From NCBI GenBank assembly GCA_016702705.1, contig JADJDM010000018.1, positions 62,001 to 126,000 of the forward strand: DNA of 64,000 bases. The letters are read 5' to 3'. Source of the DNA: Bacteroidota bacterium. GTDB lineage: Bacteria; Bacteroidota; Bacteroidia; B-17B0; Aurantibacillaceae. A program made the translations under genes and the position numbers. The notes below the pieces were generated by a model. The model did no database searches. It was not told the origin of the DNA and was given only the letters and a program-made list of their open reading frames with translations. The stretch's first letter is position 1. Each line of letters opens with the position of its first letter. This document shows, one piece after another, positions 48,278 through 58,212 of this stretch.

Positions 48278-49161
48278 TTATTTTGTTAAAATTTCTAACA
48301 AATCATTAGGATGCCTAAGTACCACAATGTTTTTCAACTGATTAATTTCATTCATGGCACTTAAATTTCCACCAATTAAAAAGGAAACTTGCTTATTATG
48401 CTTTTTATTGCCGCAATATGATTTTGAACATCCGTTGGCTTTTTCCTTGAAATATTAAAGGTTAGCGCATGAGTAGGTTTTATTTTTTTTACCAACTCGT
48501 CTAAATTTTTTGCAGGCACATTTTGTCCAAGATAAATTGTTTTGTAACCTGATTTTCTAATTAAATAATCTGAAAAAACAAGACTCAATTCATGCCATTC
48601 ATCATCCGGCAAATAAAGTAAAAATATTTTCTCTGGCTTTGAAGGAGCTGCTAATCCATCAATAGCGGCTTGCAATTTCCTACGTATTAAAGATGATGCA
48701 AAATGTTCTTGTGAAGGCATCGCTTTGTTTGACACCCAAAGAATTCCCGTTTTCGCTAAAAAAGGATAAATAACATTTAGCATTGCATCATACAAGCCAT
48801 AACGTAAAACCACTGCGGAAAATATTTTTTCAAAACCAGCTTCATCGTATGCTAACATCGAAATAATAAGGTCGCTTACGTAAGCGTTATTAGCAACATC
48901 TTCCGACGAATTCTCTTGAACTGCTTGAACTTTTTTGTTCATCTCATCATCGTTGAGAACCGCTACTTTAGAAATCTTATATCCACTCTCTAAAAGTGTT
49001 GATACATTTAGTATTTTTTTTAACTGAGAATCATCGTAATACCTAATGTTAGTGGCAGTTCTATGAGGTTCGATAAGATTATATCTTTTTTCCCAAATAC
49101 GAATTGTGTGAGCCTTAATACCTGTTAAACGCTCCAAATCATTTATTTGATACTTTTCCAT
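48278..49161 (-). CDS. MerR-family regulator with B12-binding photoreceptor-like domain (CarH/LitR-like), one frameshift
   Basis: Residues 1-70 form a MerR winged helix (YQINDLERLTGIKAHTIRIW). Residues about 90-175 form the helical bundle of CarH-type photoreceptors with Trp142, Glu152 and His153 in the same W-x9-EH spacing as in Thermus CarH. The cobalamin domain has EWHELS, giving His190 as the likely cobalt ligand. The frame stops at 48376, but one T restored in the TTTTT run (48378-48382) adds FLIGGNLSAMNEINQ, supplying the GG of the B12 motif, to a stop at 48278. CarH proteins repress carotenoid genes in the dark and release in light. I use the ATG at 49161. It lies 51 bases upstream of crtI. 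Confidence 0.85.
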
Positions 49162-49195
49162 TTTGTTTAATTTAAGTTCAACAAAGGTAAACAAA
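49161..49195 (-). promoter_or_regulatory. Candidate autoregulatory operator of the MerR/B12 regulator
   Basis: TTTGTTTAA (49162-49170) and GTAAACAAA (49187-49195) are inverted arms with a 16-base gap, one base off perfect symmetry. A TACCTTTG box (49189-49182 on the minus strand) overlaps the upstream arm. The layout relative to the start codon matches the crtI site to within one base. Confidence 0.65.
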
Positions 49196-49305
49196 TTATT
49201 AAAACAAACAATTCTTACGAAATGAAGAAGGAAAGGTTAATAACTATCCCTACAAACCAACTAGGTATTGCTATTTGCGCCTATTTTTGAAACAAAACTA
49301 TTTGT

Positions 49306-50454
49306 ATGTCGGACATTGCGCATTATTTTAAACCCGTTGACCTAGTATCAATTAGCAACGATAGTGTATTTGAAGGAGGTATGCTTGGCGAAAACATTAT
49401 TGCTTTTACCAATGAAAATGATTTTCCCGAACTAACTGCAGATATTGCAATTATTGGTGTTTGCGAAGATAGACGATCAAGGAAGAATATTGGAAGCGCA
49501 AGAACTCCTGATGAAGTTAGAAAACATTTATACAAACTTTATACTGGTGGCTTAGAACCAAAAATTTTAGACTTAGGTAATATTGAAGCGGGGTTTGAAA
49601 TAGAAGACACTTACTATGCCCTTGCAAATAGTATCGAAGTTTTAATTAAGAAAAATATTATTCCTGTTATTATTGGTGGTTCACAAGACTTAACCTATGC
49701 TCAGTTTAGAGGTTATGAAAAACTAGAACAAACAATAAATATTGCAACCGTTGATGCCGAATTTGATTTAGGCGACCCAGAAGGAAACCTAAATAATAAA
49801 AGCTTTTTAGGGAAAATAATTCTGCATCAACCGAATTATCTTTTTAATTATAGCAATATAGGTTATCAAACTTATTTGGTTAGTCCATCATCTATAAATA
49901 TGATGAACAAACTTTATTTCGATAGTTATCGCTTAGGACAAATTAGAGATAATATACAAGAATCGGAGCCAATTATTAGACATGCAGACATGTTGAGTTT
50001 TGATTTCTCTGCTATCAAACATTCGGATGCGCCCGCAAATGAAGTTCCGCAACCAAATGGTTTTTACTCGGAAGAAGCTTGCCAAATGATGCGTTATGCT
50101 GGCATGAATGACAAATTAACTTCGCTTGGTTTATATGAAATCAATCCTTCATACGATGAGCGCGGAAAAACATCTCACCTTGCAGCGCAAATGATTTGGT
50201 GTTTTGTTGATGGATTTTACAATAGAAAAAAGGATTATCCAACACGTACTAGCCCTGATTACACCCGATTCCATGTTTTCTTACAAGAGAACAAATACGA
50301 AATCAATTTTTACAAGAGCAATAAAAGCGATAGATGGTGGATGGAAGTTCCATACCCAAGCCACGAAAAATTAAAATTTGAAAGACATACATTAGTTCCT
50401 TGTTCTTACAAAGATTACGAAACAGCTTGTAAAGATGAGATTCCAGACAGATGA
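49306..50454 (+). CDS. Arginase/formimidoylglutamase-fold protein with degenerate metal site
   Basis: The 382-residue protein has the ureohydrolase fold of arginase, agmatinase and formimidoylglutamase. The three metal-ligand blocks are altered: GGSQDLTY has Gln where the family has His (GGxH), VDAEFDL has Glu where it has His (DAHxD), and LSFDFSAIKH keeps only one of the two Asp residues of SxDxD. So about three of six Mn ligands are missing. This suggests a non-catalytic or changed-activity member. Related proteins are widespread in Bacteroidota. It is divergent from the MerR gene. Confidence 0.82.
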   Translation: MSDIAHYFKPVDLVSISNDSVFEGGMLGENIIAFTNENDFPELTADIAIIGVCEDRRSRKNIGSARTPDEVRKHLYKLYTGGLEPKILDLGNIEAGFEIEDTYYALANSIEVLIKKNIIPVIIGGSQDLTYAQFRGYEKLEQTINIATVDAEFDLGDPEGNLNNKSFLGKIILHQPNYLFNYSNIGYQTYLVSPSSINMMNKLYFDSYRLGQIRDNIQESEPIIRHADMLSFDFSAIKHSDAPANEVPQPNGFYSEEACQMMRYAGMNDKLTSLGLYEINPSYDERGKTSHLAAQMIWCFVDGFYNRKKDYPTRTSPDYTRFHVFLQENKYEINFYKSNKSDRWWMEVPYPSHEKLKFERHTLVPCSYKDYETACKDEIPDR

Positions 50455-50497
50455 TGGCAAACATATCAAAAACTACAATAACGCAATTAAAGAGTTA

Positions 50498-50540
50498 TTG
50501 AGATATTGAATTGTTGAGTTATTCTAATTCAATATCTCAA
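50498..50540. terminator. Inverted repeat after the arginase-fold gene
   Basis: TTGAGATATTGAATT (50498-50512) pairs perfectly with AATTCAATATCTCAA (50526-50540) across a 13-base loop. It lies between the arginase-fold gene and the YggS gene. No T run follows, so it may be a weak terminator or a processing site. Confidence 0.5.
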
Positions 50541-50565
50541 CAATTCAACACTTCATTAATTCATC

Positions 50566-51237
50566 ATGAGTATAAAAGATAATCTTCTTACAATAAAAAA
50601 CAGTTTGCCTGCACAGGTGAAATTGATTGCTGTGTCTAAAACATATCCAGCAAGCGCAGTGGATGAAGCTTATAAAGCGGGGCAACGAATATTTGGTGAG
50701 AACAAAGTGCAAGAGATGTGCGAGAAACACGAGCAATTACCTGCAGATATTGAATGGCATTTAATTGGTCACTTGCAAAGTAATAAGGTTAAGTACATGG
50801 CTCCTTTTGTTGCAATGATTCATTCGGTAGATAGTTTAAAATTGCTTCAGGAAATAAATAAACAAGCACAAAAAAATAATCGTGTAATTAAATGCTTACT
50901 TCAAATTTACATTGCAAGTGAAGAAACAAAATTTGGTTTGGACAAAGAAGAATGCAAAGCACTGCTCAATTCAATAGAGTTTAAAGGAATGAATAATATT
51001 GAAATTGTTGGCTTAATGGGAATGGCAACAAATACAGATAATACTGCACAAATTAAATCTGAATTTGCCTCTTTAAGAACACTTTTTACTGAAATTAAGA
51101 GCAATTTTAATCACAAAAACATTCAACTTACCGAGTTAAGTATGGGAATGAGTAGCGATTACAAAATTGCCATAAAAGAAGGCTCTACAATGATTAGAGT
51201 TGGAAGTAGTATATTTGGTGCTCGCCAATACAGCTAA
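50566..51237 (+). CDS. YggS-family pyridoxal-phosphate-binding protein
   Basis: YggS/PLPBP proteins hold pyridoxal 5'-phosphate and keep vitamin B6 and amino-acid pools in balance. The PLP Lys is in IAVSKTYPA, and the conserved blocks FGENKVQEM, WHLIGHLQSNKVKY and LSMGMSSDYKIAIKEGSTMIRVGSSIFG are complete. At 223 residues it is normal. One GCGGGGCA motif lies at 50677. Confidence 0.93.
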   Translation: MSIKDNLLTIKNSLPAQVKLIAVSKTYPASAVDEAYKAGQRIFGENKVQEMCEKHEQLPADIEWHLIGHLQSNKVKYMAPFVAMIHSVDSLKLLQEINKQAQKNNRVIKCLLQIYIASEETKFGLDKEECKALLNSIEFKGMNNIEIVGLMGMATNTDNTAQIKSEFASLRTLFTEIKSNFNHKNIQLTELSMGMSSDYKIAIKEGSTMIRVGSSIFGARQYS

Positions 51238-51308
51238 CAACCAATAGATTAGCTCCATTTTTGTTTTATTTGTACATAAAATGTATATTCGTTCCTTTTT
51301 TATAGAGC

Positions 51309-52199
51309 GTGGCAAGTTGGAAAATAAAGGCTGTAGTGCAAAAGGTAATTTCCTTTTTACCTGCAAGCCATAAAATAAATTATCTGTTTCAAAAGTACAT
51401 CACCAAAGGTGTTATCCTTTCTGATGAATACTTTTATGACCGTCTTGGACATGCTGTGTTTCATGCTAAAGCATATATTAAACACAAAAACACTTTACCT
51501 ACATCTACACTCGAATTAGGAACCGGATGGTATCCAGTAGTTCCAATTTCTATGTATTTATTGGGTTCTAACGATGTTGTTACTTTGGATATTACTCCTT
51601 TAACAGATAAAGACAAATTAGTAACTACCATCAAAAAATATTTAGAAGCAATTGAATTAAAAAAGGTTGATCAAGTATTTTTAAATATTCCAGACCGCAT
51701 TACTAAGCTAAAAGAGTTACTTGCAAATGCTGAGAAGTTAAGTCAAGATGAATTATTAAAAGCGCTTAACATTACCTACTTAAATGCTGATGCTCGCAAA
51801 CTTCCGCACAAAAATGAAAGTTTTGATTTAATACATTCTAACAACACATACGAGCACATTTACGAACCAATTTTAAAAGATATTGCAAAAGAATTTAAAC
51901 GCGTTCAAAAACCAAGTGGTATTCAATCACACTTTATCGATATGAGCGATCACTTTGCGCACGCTGATGGAGGAATTACTATTTACAATTATTTAAAGTA
52001 TACAGAAGCGAAATGGTTGCGTATTGATAACTCAGTGCAACCTCAAAATCGTATGCGTATTAATCAATATAGAGATTTATACAAAGCAGTAGGATTACAA
52101 ATACTAGAAGAAGAATTAAGACCTGGAAGTATTGCTGATTTAGATAAAGTTGCTCTTAGTGCTCCTTACAATACATTTAAAAAGAAGACGTGGCTGTAA
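51309..52199 (+). CDS. SAM-dependent methyltransferase
   Basis: The 296-residue protein has a class I methyltransferase core: TLELGTGWYPVVPISMYLLG for SAM binding, VVTLDITPLTD for the ribose-binding acidic residue and FDLIHSNNTYEHIYEP for the later motif. The start is a GTG at 51309, as no ATG fits. The substrate is unknown; the following lipid and glycan genes suggest an envelope component. Confidence 0.82.
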   Translation: MASWKIKAVVQKVISFLPASHKINYLFQKYITKGVILSDEYFYDRLGHAVFHAKAYIKHKNTLPTSTLELGTGWYPVVPISMYLLGSNDVVTLDITPLTDKDKLVTTIKKYLEAIELKKVDQVFLNIPDRITKLKELLANAEKLSQDELLKALNITYLNADARKLPHKNESFDLIHSNNTYEHIYEPILKDIAKEFKRVQKPSGIQSHFIDMSDHFAHADGGITIYNYLKYTEAKWLRIDNSVQPQNRMRINQYRDLYKAVGLQILEEELRPGSIADLDKVALSAPYNTFKKKTWL

Positions 52200-52299
52200 G
52201 TCACGGATACATTGTTTCACAATAAAATTAAAATATAGTTTCTACCTTTACTCTATCGTCATTTATTTAAAGCTAAAGCTTAAATTTGTACTCAACAAG

Positions 52300-52974
52300 G
52301 TGAAAAATCTATTTAAAAATAACGCCGCATTTTACTTGCCCTATCTCATTTTCGTTATTGTAGGTGCAATTCTTATTTTAAAAACCGAACAATTTGCCTT
52401 ACACACGAAGTTTAACTCAATTGTAGGGAACTCTTTTTTAGATTTTTTCTTCAAATACAGCACACATATTGGCGATGGCTTGTTTCTAATACTAATTGCA
52501 ATTGTACTATTTTTCTTCAACTTTAAAAACGCTATATTTCTTCTAATATCCTATGCACTTGCCGGAGGCTTTACACAATTTCTTAAAAAAGTATTTTTTA
52601 ATTTTGAGATGCGCCCGTTCTTTCACCATACCTTTAATGGCTTACCTCTTAAAGTTGTTGAGGGTGTGCAAATGTATAGCCAAAATAGTTTTCCATCTGG
52701 GCATTCTACTTCTGCTTTTTGTTTGTTCTTTTGCTTATGCATAATTAGTCCAAAGGTTTGGCAGAAAATTTTCTTCTTTTGCTTAGCAATACTTATAGGA
52801 TTTTCACGCGTTTATTTATCGCAACACTTTTTCGAAGATATTTATGTTGGTAGTATTATTGGGGTTGGATTTAGTTCAATTGTTGCATACATTTTCTTTT
52901 ATTCTAAATTTTCATTTAAACTAACAAAGTTAGAACAGTCAATTACAAAGGTTTTCAAAAAACAAAATGGATAA
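52300..52974 (+). CDS. PAP2-family membrane phosphatase
   Basis: The protein has six membrane helices and the three PAP2 motifs: KKVFFNFEMRP, FPSGHSTSA and SRVYLSQHFFEDIYVG. It would dephosphorylate a lipid phosphate such as undecaprenyl diphosphate or phosphatidic acid. I choose the GTG at 52300 (VKNLFKNNAAFYLPY); the longer upstream reading overlaps the methyltransferase gene. It overlaps the next gene by 8 bases. Confidence 0.87.
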   Translation: MKNLFKNNAAFYLPYLIFVIVGAILILKTEQFALHTKFNSIVGNSFLDFFFKYSTHIGDGLFLILIAIVLFFFNFKNAIFLLISYALAGGFTQFLKKVFFNFEMRPFFHHTFNGLPLKVVEGVQMYSQNSFPSGHSTSAFCLFFCLCIISPKVWQKIFFFCLAILIGFSRVYLSQHFFEDIYVGSIIGVGFSSIVAYIFFYSKFSFKLTKLEQSITKVFKKQNG

Positions 52975-54691
52975 GAAAGACAAAATAAATATTTCGCTTA
53001 TTGTTTTGATTTCATCAATCTTATTCATTCCTTTTTTAGGAGGATCACATTTATTTGATTGGGACGAAATAAATTTTGCTGAGTGTGCTCGCGAGATGAT
53101 TGTAACGGGAAACTACTCACAAGTTCAAATTAATTTTCAGGCATTTTGGGAAAAACCACCATTGTTTATATGGATGCAAGCATTATCAATGAAAGCCTTT
53201 GGAGTAAATGAATTTGCAGCTCGTTTTCCAAATGCCATTTGCGGAATATTTACACTAGTTACCATTTACTTAATTGGGCGGAAAATTTACGATAGAAAAT
53301 TCGCACTTACTTGGGTGTTTGTTTACGCTTCCTCTTTCCTAACTTTCTTTTACTTTAAATCAGGTATCATCGACCCTTGGTTTAATTTATTCATTTTCAT
53401 TGCAATTTATAATGCACTACTTTTTACCAATAACCCTAGCAGCAGAGAAAGCTATAAACAAGTGTTATTAGCAGGCGCAGCAATTGGTTTAGCTGTATTA
53501 ACAAAAGGTCCTGTTGGATTACTTGTTTTTGGTTTAACCGTTGGGATATTTATTTTAATAAAAAGATTTAGAGATGTAGGAACTATAAAACACCTGCTTC
53601 TGTTTTTGCTGTCATTTGTGATTTTTGGATTTGGATGGTTTATAATTGAAATAGTAAAAGGCAATGGAGTGCTAGTTAAAGAATTCATTGATTACCAAAT
53701 TAGATTATTCAACACAAAGGATTCGGGGCATGGTGGTTTTCTCTTATACCATTTCGTTATTCTATTAATAGGATGTTTCCCAGCTTCTATTTTCTTTTTG
53801 CAATCACACAAAAAAAGTGAGAGCGATACGCCTTTCCAAAAACATAGCAAACGATGGATGATTTTATTGTTCTGGGTAGTACTGATCCTATTTACAATCG
53901 TGAAAACAAAAATTGTTCATTACTCAAGTATGTGTTGGTTCCCACTCACATACCTATCTGCATATAGCATTTATAAATTACAAAGTGGTGAAAGTAATTT
54001 CAAAAAATGGGTTACAACAACTGGAATGGTTTTAAGTATATTACTTGGTACTATTTTTACATTGCTTCCTTTAATTGATGTAATTAAACCTGCATTAATA
54101 AAATCACAATTAATTGGCGATAAATTCGCAGTTGAAAATTTGAAAGCAGATGGCGGCTGGTTTGGCTTTGAGTGGATAATTGGATTGTCGTTTTTGGTTA
54201 TAAGTACATATACATTTTACCAATTCAAAAAAGGAAAAACTAAATTTATTCAACCATTATTATTTGTTTCCCTATTTACTATTTTTACTTTCTCTATTAT
54301 GGTTGTTCCTAAAGTTGAGCGTTACACACAAGGCGCTGCGATTGATTTTTACAAAACATTAAAAGGAAAAGATTGTTATTTAGAAACCGCAGGATTTAAA
54401 AGTTACGCTTACCTTTTTTACGCCGACAAACAACCTCAATTAAACACTCCCGAAATGCTTAAATTCACTAAAGAAATTGGTGAACGCGAAGCAAAAGAAG
54501 GTGTTTACGACCCAATGATTTCTTTCAGCAGGTATTGTGTAATTTATATGCTCGATAATAAACTTACCAAAGATGGATACCTTGTTATAAAATTCATGGA
54601 TGAAGAAGACTTTGCTAAACGCTATCCTAACTACAAAAAAATGTACAGCAAAAATGGTTTTGTATTCTTAAAAAAAGAAGCGGGGCAATAA
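52967..54691 (+). CDS. ArnT/PMT-type membrane glycosyltransferase
   Basis: The 574-residue protein has the GT83/PMT-2 layout: an N-terminal loop with FDWDEINFAECAREM, which holds the catalytic Asp/Glu, then WEKPPLFIWMQALSMKAFG, about eleven membrane helices and a periplasmic C-terminus. It would transfer a sugar from a polyprenyl phosphate to a lipid A, glycan or protein acceptor. It overlaps the PAP2 gene, and the two probably act on lipid-linked sugars. The last codons contain a GCGGGGCA motif (54680). Confidence 0.88.
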   Translation: MDKKDKINISLIVLISSILFIPFLGGSHLFDWDEINFAECAREMIVTGNYSQVQINFQAFWEKPPLFIWMQALSMKAFGVNEFAARFPNAICGIFTLVTIYLIGRKIYDRKFALTWVFVYASSFLTFFYFKSGIIDPWFNLFIFIAIYNALLFTNNPSSRESYKQVLLAGAAIGLAVLTKGPVGLLVFGLTVGIFILIKRFRDVGTIKHLLLFLLSFVIFGFGWFIIEIVKGNGVLVKEFIDYQIRLFNTKDSGHGGFLLYHFVILLIGCFPASIFFLQSHKKSESDTPFQKHSKRWMILLFWVVLILFTIVKTKIVHYSSMCWFPLTYLSAYSIYKLQSGESNFKKWVTTTGMVLSILLGTIFTLLPLIDVIKPALIKSQLIGDKFAVENLKADGGWFGFEWIIGLSFLVISTYTFYQFKKGKTKFIQPLLFVSLFTIFTFSIMVVPKVERYTQGAAIDFYKTLKGKDCYLETAGFKSYAYLFYADKQPQLNTPEMLKFTKEIGEREAKEGVYDPMISFSRYCVIYMLDNKLTKDGYLVIKFMDEEDFAKRYPNYKKMYSKNGFVFLKKEAGQ

Positions 54692-54694
54692 CAA

Positions 54695-55952
54695 ATGGGC
54701 TTCACAAATACCATAAAACAATACGCTAAATTAGAAAAGCCCATTCTATATGTTATCCTAACCGAATTTTTTATTCAGCTCATAAATATTGCATTCATGA
54801 ATATGCAGCCGTTATTTATGGAAGCAGCGCATTATGGCAAAGATGAAATTGCGGCATTAACAGCTTCACGCTTTGCTGGAGTATTATTATTTGCAATTCC
54901 TTTAGGAATTTTAATACGAGGTAAGAAGGTTAAAAATCTCTTTACCATTTCTGCCATACTGGTTCCATTTTTCGCATTGGTAAATATTTATCTTATTGAT
55001 TTGCATCAAACTTTTTTAATTCATGTTTCGCAATTTTTGTGGGGAGCATCTTTTACATTTATGCAAATTCCAATTATTCCTTTTATACTTCGCAATTGTA
55101 AAAAGGAACACCACACTGCTGGAATTGCCCTTAGTTATTCTACATACAGCTTTGCAGGTATAGTAAGTGGAATCATTATCATTTTACTTGATGCCATTAA
55201 CCCCATATTTTTTAATGAAAAAATGGTTCTTATTGTTTTTTCAGTTAGTGGCTTTTTAGGAGTTTGGATGATGTCGAAAGTACAACTAGAAGAAAAAACG
55301 GTTGAAAGAAAAACAGAAACGAAAACAAAAGAGAAGAAAAATACGATTGGTTTTTAATTACCAAAGCTCTTATTCCTACTTTAATTATTGCAACGGGGGC
55401 AGGTTTAACTATCCCATTCATTAGTTTGTTTTTTAAAGAAGTACATGATTTTGATAAGGGGATTTTTCAATCATAAGCTCACTTGCTGCTATTTTAGTTG
55501 CTTGGGCAGCCTTAATGGTTCCTAATATCAAGAAAAATATAGGGTACAAAATTGCAATTCCTGCCACTCAATCATTAGCTATTATGTCTTTAGTTGCAAT
55601 GGCTACAACACAATTCTACAACCAGTTTACTATTGCTGCTATTATTGCAGTTATCTGCTATTTATTACGCCAGCCACTTATGAACGTTGCTGGCCCCATG
55701 ACAACCGAAGTAGTAATGAATTACGTTGGAAAAAAGAACCAAGAAATGGTAAGTGCGCTCATTGCCGCCATTTGGAGCGGCAGTTATTTCATTAGCGGTT
55801 TGATGGTTGCAGCTATGTTTGCAGATGGTGTTAGTTTTGTAAATGTATTCCTAATAACAGCGGCTCTATACGCTGTTGGGGTTGTTTGGTATTATATTCT
55901 TATTTTAGATTACAATAAGAGAGAAAAGGCGGGTTTAATCGAAAATAATTAA
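54695..55952 (+). CDS. MFS-type transporter, two frameshifts
   Basis: This is a 12-helix major facilitator-type transporter. The N-terminal half includes LTASRFAGVLLFAIPLGILIRGKK, the usual loop between helices 2 and 3. The frame breaks near 55336-55340 (A run) and again near 55466-55475. Corrected, it reads KKYDWFLITKALIPTLIIATGAGLTIPFISLFF and then AILVAWAALMVPNIKK before the intact C-terminal half to 55952. The transported compound is unknown. It begins 3 bases after the glycosyltransferase stop. Confidence 0.8.
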
Positions 55953-56010
55953 GCCTAATTTTGCACCTAATAATCCCCGAAAAATCTTATTTTAGCGTAT
56001 TATTTTAATT

Positions 56011-58211
56011 ATGGCAAAGAACAAACAACAATTTAAAGCGGCAAAAATAGAAGAGAAAGGTATGTTCAGTATTTTTCCATTTGCTTCTGCTCGAATAGCA
56101 TATATCGTATTAAGTATAATTGGTTTTGCGTTTTATATTAATACCGTAAACAACGAATTTGCATTGGATGATGGTATTATCATTCACAAAAACGAATTCG
56201 TGATGAAAGGCTCTAAAGGCATTAAAGATATCATGACGCATGCTGCTTATTACAGCTTTTACCGCCAAATGAATGCTGAAGATCAATTAGCGGGTGGCCG
56301 TTATCGTCCGCTATCAGTTGTAAGTTTTGCTATCGAACAAAATTTTATTGGAACCTTTCCGGGTGGAAGAACCGACGCAAATAGTTGGGATATAAACAAA
56401 AATAATGTTCAAGACCCAGGTGAGGATGTAAATGAAGATGGTTTATACAATGAAAATGATGCATTAACGAGAGGCACAGGTTTACGTCATTTCAACAATA
56501 TGTTGTTCTATACACTTTCTATTTTAGTGTTATTTGGTTTCTTAAAAAACTATTTGTTCAAAAACAATTGGGATTTAGCCTTCCTTACAACGCTTTTGTT
56601 TGCAATACATCCAATACATACCGAGGTAGTGGCAAATATGAAAAGTAGAGATGAAATTTTTTCATTCCTATTCATCATTCTAACCTTTATTTATACTTTT
56701 AAAGCTTTGGAATTTAAAAAGACAAGTCATTTTGTAATGGCTGGCTTTATGTATTTCCTTTCTTTATTAAGTAAAGAGTACGCTTTTACATTGGTTGCCA
56801 TTATACCAATGATGATTTATATTTTCCGTCCTGAATTAATTGATTTTAAAGACAAAAAGCTTTGGATAACTTTTGGAGCCTTACTAATTGCAGCTGCTGC
56901 AATGTATAAGATGAAAGAAAAAGCAATTCCGTTTTATATGTTGGTTGCATTGTTCTTTACTATTGGATCTTTATTTGTTCTATCAAAAGAATATAAAAAC
57001 AAAAGCTTTGTTGCTTTATTTAGTTCATTAAGTATAGCGTTTGTTGCATACATGTGTTTCCGTTTGTTTTCAGTAACACTTAAGCCTGCTGTGCCTGATA
57101 CAGAAGTGCTAAACAACCCATACTTATTTGCTACACCTGATGAAAAATGGGCTACCAAAATATTCGTATTACTTAAGTACATGAAATTACTTTTCATACC
57201 ACATCCATTAAGTTCTGATTATTCATTTAACACCATAGCTTATCGTAAGTTTACAAGTTGGGATACTTTGCTATCATTGTTCTTATATATTTCGCTTGCA
57301 GGTGTTACATTCTGGTTGTTCATTAAAAAACATCCATTAGCATTTGGATTAATTTTTTTCTTCGCTAATTTATTAATGATTGGTAATATACTTATGGATA
57401 TTGGAGCTACCATGGGCGAACGTTTAATTTATCATTCATCTTTTGGATTTGCTTTGTGCATTGCTTGGTTATTAATTGAAGGGTTGAAGAAAATAAATCT
57501 CAGCCTCCCACTTCAAAAAAACATAGTTATAGGTCTTGCATTAGTACTTACTGGTTTATTTGGATACAAAACAATAGATCGTAATGCTGAATGGAAAATG
57601 ATATTACCTTATTTACTACTGATGTAAATACAGTTCCAAATAGTGTATTGTGTTTGGGTAACGCTGGCGCTCGTTGGATTGATTTATCTGAAAGACCAGA
57701 AAACAAAGATAGTACAACTGCCTATGTAAATAAAGCTATTGGTTATTTATCTCATGCATTAGAACTACATCCTAAATATGTAAACGGTTACTTAAATTTA
57801 GGTTTAGCACAAATGAAACTAGGGCAATTGGATTCTGCCTATAATACTTGGACAAGAGCGCAAGCATTGTATCCTAGTAATCCTTATTTACAATCTTACT
57901 TCCCATACCTTGCTGTTAATTACATGAACAAAGGTGTAACACTTGGCCAAGCTGGAAAACTTGATGAAGCAACAAAGGCATTGGACAAAGCTATCGCATG
58001 TAACCCTAACAGCTATGATGTTTGGTACAACTATGCTGGAGTTTATTTCACAAAAGGTAATTTCGAAAAAGCAAAGTTTGGATTTGAAAACGCGTTAAAA
58101 TTAAATCCAAATTCGGAGCAAGCAAAAAATGGTTTAGGTGCAGCTACTACTAAATTAGCGGAGACACAAAATACTAATACTGTTGTGGCTTCTGTGCCGC
58201 CTAACAAATAG
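56011..58211 (+). CDS. TMTC/DUF1736-like membrane glycosyltransferase with TPR tail, one frameshift
   Basis: The N-terminal part is a multi-pass membrane protein with NEFALDDGIIIHKNEFV (the DD motif of TMTC-type mannosyltransferases), RYRPLSVVSFAIEQNF and FAIHPIHTEVVANMKSRDE. The frame breaks near 57597-57600 in an AAAA run. Adding one A joins RNAEWK to NDITLFTTDVNTVPNSV and a C-terminal TPR domain (YVNGYLNLGLAQMKLGQ, YNYAGVYFTKGNFEKAK). It probably O-glycosylates exported proteins. Its stop is one base from the convergent meaB stop. Confidence 0.85.
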
Positions 58212-58212
58212 T

